A DNA stretch of 8,129 nucleotides from an uncultured Acidobacteriota bacterium (GTDB taxonomy: Bacteria > Acidobacteriota > Thermoanaerobaculia > Gp7-AA8), in the NCBI GenBank assembly GCA_946887105.1, contig CAMPKJ010000224.1:1-8129 (forward strand), in the 5' to 3' direction. The notes below the pieces were generated by a model. The model was not told the DNA's origin. It ran no database searches and worked only from the letters and a program-made list of their open reading frames with translations. Shown piece after piece: positions 5,240-8,129 of this stretch (position 1 is its first letter; the number at the start of each line of letters is the position of its first letter). The translations under genes were made by a program, and so were the position numbers.

Positions 5240-7099
5240 CTACTGCAACCGTGCGACGCGCGCCTTCGCATCGACCAGGTCGTGCGCATCAGGGTCGGCG
5301 TGTTGCCAGAGTGCCAGGAAGCGGCGGTAGTCCTGTCGCGCTTCAGCGGTGCGGCCCAGCAATTCGTGAGCACGCGCGCGACCATAGAGCGCACGGGCAG
5401 AGTGAGGATTGATCGTGAGCACGCGCGTGTACTCCTCTCGCGCCTCCGCGGCGCGCCCGAGGTGGAGCCAGGCACCGGCGAGTCCGGTCTCGAGCGAATC
5501 GATGGACCAGATCAGCGGTCGGAAGCGGAGCGAGTCGCGGAGCAGCCGGATGGCGGACTCGGTGTCGCCACCGCGCAGCGCTTCGTAGCCTCGAATCTGA
5601 AACTCGACCCGCCGATTGGAGCGGGCCCCTCGGTCATTGAATGCGGCGATGGTCTGCTCCACCGTCTCTGCCGAGGGGCGGAGGCGGAACCGATCGTCGA
5701 ACTCCGGAACCAGCGGGTACCAGCCCGATTCGGGCGAAATATGACGGGCGGCATCCAGAGCACGTGGCTGATCGCCACGAATGGTATGAATCTCCGCGAT
5801 CGCCGCGAACGCGCGGCTCCGCTCGCGATCGGTGGTCGCCCGACCCAGGCAGGACTCCACGTCCGCGAGAGCGTCGGAAAAGCGGCCGAGTTGCACGTAT
5901 GTTGCGGCGCGGTGATAGAACGCGAGGTGAAAGTCCGCCTTCAGCTCGATGGCGCGTCCATAGGCGGCGATGGCGTCGCCGTACCGGCCGGCCCAGTTGA
6001 GGCTCAGGCCGAGGCTGTCCCAGGCGTTCGGCTCGTTCGTGACCGCGACGTAGCGGCGGCGCGCGTCGATCGCGTCCTGATGGCGGCCGAGGAACGAGTA
6101 GAGTCCGCCCAGAAGATTGAGCACTTGCGGCGATCTCGCATCGATCAGGAGAGCCCGCTCGAGCACCGCCACCGCCTCCTCCAGTCGCTCCTCGCCGTTG
6201 AGCAACTGCGCGAGCCGCCAGTGGCTCTCGAGATCGGTCGGGTAGCGATCCACGATCGTCTGAAAGCGTTCGATCGCACCGTCGAAGTCGGAATCGATGA
6301 TGGCCTGCCAGGCCGCGATGCCCATCCGGTCTTTGTCGCGAAGGCGGTGCTCGAGTCGTACGGCCCGCTGCAGGTACGGGCGACCGGCCGCTGCTTCGCC
6401 TCCCGTGACGCCATGCGCGTAGCCGATGCGCGCATGTGCCATCGCAAACTCCGGATCGAGAAGCACCGCGCGCTCGAGAAGCTGAACGGCCTCGCGCGTC
6501 CGCAGCTCATTCGCACGCTCGACGCCGAGGGAGTAGAGGCGATAGGCCTCGGGATTCGTGGTCAGGCTCGAAGCGACTGAGGTGTTCGCCGGTTTCGGTT
6601 GCGATGAAGGGGCGAGTGCGCCATGACCGATTCTCGAGAACGTCACGGCGATGAGCGATGCCGCGATCAGGGCCGTGGCGGCCACGCCGATCTGGCGCCA
6701 GAACCGGGTCGGGACCATCGGCGACGTCTCGACGACGATTTCGGACGGGCTCTGTTCCTCAGCAGGATCCGGCGGCCGAGCGATGAAGCAATAACCTCGC
6801 TTGGGGGCGGTGCGGACGAAACGCGGCGAACGTGGCTCGTCTCCGAGCGCCTTTCGAATCTCGACGACGCATTGCACCAGAGCGTCTTCGGTGACGGCGA
6901 CGTTCTTCCAGACCGTCGAGAACAGCTCCTCCCGCGTCACGACGCGATCGCGGTTCTGGATCAGGTGCAGTAGAACCTGAAATGTCTTCTGGCGAAGCCG
7001 ATACTCCTCGCCGTCACGCCGGACGGTCTCCTGCGAGATGTCGATCTCGGCGTCGAGAAACAGGAGCTTCGCCGTCGTAGGCGTAGGAGCCATAGCCAT
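5240..7099 (-). CDS. Membrane-anchored winged-helix transcriptional regulator with TPR repeats (ToxR/CadC type)
   Basis: 619 residues. Residues ~12-107 are an OmpR/PhoB-type winged-helix domain: LRQKTFQVLLHLIQNRDRVV, the TREELFSTVW helix, VAVTEDALVQCVVEIRKALG as recognition region, and the terminal FVRTAPKRGYCFI wing. An acidic/Pro-rich linker follows (108-132), then one membrane segment (~135-155). The remaining ~460 residues are TPR-like, with clear repeats such as GRYGDAIAAYGRAIELKADF and EEAVAVLERALLIDA, ending in the FLALWQHADPDAHDL tail frequent in Acidobacteriota TPR proteins. As in CadC/ToxR, the DNA-binding part is cytoplasmic and the TPR part faces outside, so an envelope signal could reach DNA without phosphorylation (inference). 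No receiver domain is present. The ATG at 7099 has no clear ribosome-binding site; an in-frame ATG at 7093 is the alternative. It is divergent to the TIG protein gene. Confidence 0.9.
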   Translation of the reverse strand: MAMAPTPTTAKLLFLDAEIDISQETVRRDGEEYRLRQKTFQVLLHLIQNRDRVVTREELFSTVWKNVAVTEDALVQCVVEIRKALGDEPRSPRFVRTAPKRGYCFIARPPDPAEEQSPSEIVVETSPMVPTRFWRQIGVAATALIAASLIAVTFSRIGHGALAPSSQPKPANTSVASSLTTNPEAYRLYSLGVERANELRTREAVQLLERAVLLDPEFAMAHARIGYAHGVTGGEAAAGRPYLQRAVRLEHRLRDKDRMGIAAWQAIIDSDFDGAIERFQTIVDRYPTDLESHWRLAQLLNGEERLEEAVAVLERALLIDARSPQVLNLLGGLYSFLGRHQDAIDARRRYVAVTNEPNAWDSLGLSLNWAGRYGDAIAAYGRAIELKADFHLAFYHRAATYVQLGRFSDALADVESCLGRATTDRERSRAFAAIAEIHTIRGDQPRALDAARHISPESGWYPLVPEFDDRFRLRPSAETVEQTIAAFNDRGARSNRRVEFQIRGYEALRGGDTESAIRLLRDSLRFRPLIWSIDSLETGLAGAWLHLGRAAEAREEYTRVLTINPHSARALYGRARAHELLGRTAEARQDYRRFLALWQHADPDAHDLVDAKARVARLQ

Positions 7100-7122
7100 C
7101 GAATTCGGAAAAATTTCGTCTT

Positions 7123-7145
7123 TTCGTCGTCTCTCTCACGACGAA
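7123..7145. promoter_or_regulatory. Perfect inverted repeat in the divergent intergenic region (candidate operator)
   Basis: TTCGTCGT (7123-7130), a 7-base spacer, then ACGACGAA (7138-7145): 8-bp arms without mismatch. Just before it, TTTCGTC is repeated in tandem (7114-7120 and 7122-7128). The site is 24 bases upstream of the winged-helix gene start and 61 bases upstream of the TIG gene start, well placed to act on both. Binding by the neighbouring regulator is inference. Confidence 0.4.
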
Positions 7146-7159
7146 TGACGCCACTTTGC

Positions 7160-7175
7160 GGAGCTGAGCGGCTCC
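7160..7175. repeat. Short inverted repeat GGAGC-N6-GCTCC before the TIG gene
   Basis: The 5-bp arms at 7160-7164 and 7171-7175 immediately precede the -10-like GATTAT (7176-7181) and overlap the -35-like TTGCGG (7156-7161). The spacing between those two elements is only 14 bases, short for a sigma-70 promoter, so I give the promoter reading little weight. The repeat could be an operator half or chance in GC-rich DNA. Confidence 0.22.
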
Positions 7176-7206
7176 GATTATCCCCTCGCCGCTTTTCGGA
7201 GGCAAC

Positions 7207-8129
7207 ATGCATCGGCAAACCATACGAATCGGCGCGGCAACGTTCCTGATGGTGGCGTTCCCGGCTGTGGCGACGTCGCAGCCGGTGACGCTCACCCACC
7301 AGCAGCACGCCATTCGCGACAATCGCACGCAGCTTTCACAGGCTGTCACCGGGCAGCCGGCGTTGTCGTATTCCTTCGAGCGGAACGCGCTCGGAGAGAA
7401 GTTCCAGGGAGTCCTCCAGGTCACGCTGCCCGAGACCATCAGCGGGGTGGCATCGCCCAACCCGAACGGCTTCACGATCACTCTCACCCCGCCACTGACC
7501 GTCAAGGCTTCGATCCGTCTGCAGTACACCACGGCCACCTTTCCGAAGCCGGACGACAAGGGCACGTACAAAATATCGATCGATCATTCCGCGTACACGC
7601 CGGAACGCGTGGAGTGCAAGCGAGCGACGGACTACGTGAACGTCTCGCAGGGGAGTCGCGAGATTTCATTCTCGTCCGAGTGCACTTTCCAGTCGCTCTT
7701 CATCGCTTGTCTCGGCGCGAACTGTCACACCGGCTTCGATCCGAATACCACTTTCGACGTCTTCACGATCGTTCCCAGCGGGTTCGGCTCGGGCCCCTGG
7801 TACACGGTGTACTCGCCGTACGTCGTCGCGACGCCGATCACGGTCGAGAGCATCGAGCCGGCAGTCGTTTCCAACGATCCAGCCCGTCCTGCGGCCGAAA
7901 CGACCACGGTCACCATCCGCGGAACGGATTTCGTCCAGGGTTCCACGCTGTCTCTCGGGGACGGCATCCAGGTGGCGAACGTGGTCGTCAAGAGCTCCAG
8001 CGAGATCCAGGCGCAGATCCGAGGCTTCGGTGGCGCTCGCGAAGGGGAGCGCGACATTCAGATCACGAAGCCGGACGGGACGAAGCAGACGGGGAAGGGA
8101 AAGTTCTTCGTCTCCAGTCTGGCTCCGAA
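7207..8129 (+). CDS. Secreted TIG/IPT-domain protein (3' partial)
   Basis: The ATG at 7207 follows GGAGG (7198-7202) by four bases, and the frame stays open for 307 codons to the window edge. Residues 1-22 are a signal peptide (basic start, hydrophobic core, AVA before Thr-Ser-Gln). Residues ~25-205 are beta-rich with no domain I recognise and carry four cysteines, Cys137, Cys159, Cys168 and Cys173, which could form disulfides after export. Residues ~211-302 resemble a TIG/IPT immunoglobulin-like fold: ITVESIEPAVV, TVTIRGTDFVQGSTLSLGDG, a strand around VVVKSSSEIQAQI, and the IQITKPDGT hairpin. Such domains are common in bacterial surface and secreted proteins that bind other molecules or stack as spacers, so more TIG copies may follow downstream. 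Divergent orientation to the membrane-anchored regulator suggests control by it. Function is unknown. Confidence 0.85.
   Translation, partial: MHRQTIRIGAATFLMVAFPAVATSQPVTLTHQQHAIRDNRTQLSQAVTGQPALSYSFERNALGEKFQGVLQVTLPETISGVASPNPNGFTITLTPPLTVKASIRLQYTTATFPKPDDKGTYKISIDHSAYTPERVECKRATDYVNVSQGSREISFSSECTFQSLFIACLGANCHTGFDPNTTFDVFTIVPSGFGSGPWYTVYSPYVVATPITVESIEPAVVSNDPARPAAETTTVTIRGTDFVQGSTLSLGDGIQVANVVVKSSSEIQAQIRGFGGAREGERDIQITKPDGTKQTGKGKFFVSSLAP

Noticed and set aside
5282..6580. 432-codon plus-strand frame opposite the winged-helix/TPR gene
   Set aside because: It mirrors the regulator gene, shows no recognisable domain, and the minus strand has complete winged-helix and TPR signatures.
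1..8129. CRISPR array, tRNA, rRNA, insertion sequence or gasdermin gene
   Set aside because: I looked for regularly spaced repeats, transposase motifs with terminal repeats, RNA gene signatures and a gasdermin-sized partner for the CHAT protein, and saw none.

Overview
The window is GC-rich, with third codon positions dominated by G and C. It combines TPR proteins, a secreted TPR-CHAT protein, a membrane-anchored winged-helix/TPR regulator and a secreted TIG/IPT protein. That repertoire fits a soil or sediment Acidobacteriota-like bacterium. The assignment is inference from gene content only, since no phylogenetic marker gene is present.

Left region (1-4716, all + strand): a candidate four-gene cluster. 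First comes the 3' part of a TPR protein whose 5' end lies off the window. Next is a 1071-residue exported TPR-CHAT protein (851-4066) with an intact His/Cys dyad typical of caspase-like CHAT peptidases. A small DUF2752 membrane protein with a CPGCG motif (4056-4532) overlaps its 3' end. Last is a 55-residue protein (4549-4716), easily missed because of its size, with two CxxC pairs flanking one hydrophobic segment, an arrangement resembling LITAF-type membrane zinc ribbons. The first TPR protein is a paralogue of the N-terminal ~300 residues of the CHAT protein, so the locus arose at least partly by tandem duplication. Spacing (65 bp, 11 bp overlap, 16 bp) suggests co-transcription. A working idea is a cell-envelope module in which TPR proteins recruit or sense something for a CHAT peptidase, with two small Cys-motif membrane proteins attached. 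This grouping is not one I recognise from the literature.

Middle region (4717-5239): no intact gene, but two decayed ones. On the minus strand a protein-like reading frame is split by a frameshift near 4945. On the plus strand the first ~25 codons of a two-component response regulator are visible from 5157, with a one-base deletion near 5195, and the gene stops a few bases before the end of the next gene. Direct repeats at helical spacing and a perfect 12-bp palindrome precede the response-regulator start.

Right region (5240-8129): a divergent pair. A minus-strand ToxR/CadC-type regulator (winged helix, one membrane segment, extracytoplasmic TPR repeats) and a plus-strand secreted TIG/IPT-domain protein, cut by the window end, share a 107-bp intergenic region containing a perfect 8-bp inverted repeat. 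The layout suggests that the regulator controls its own gene and the TIG protein gene.
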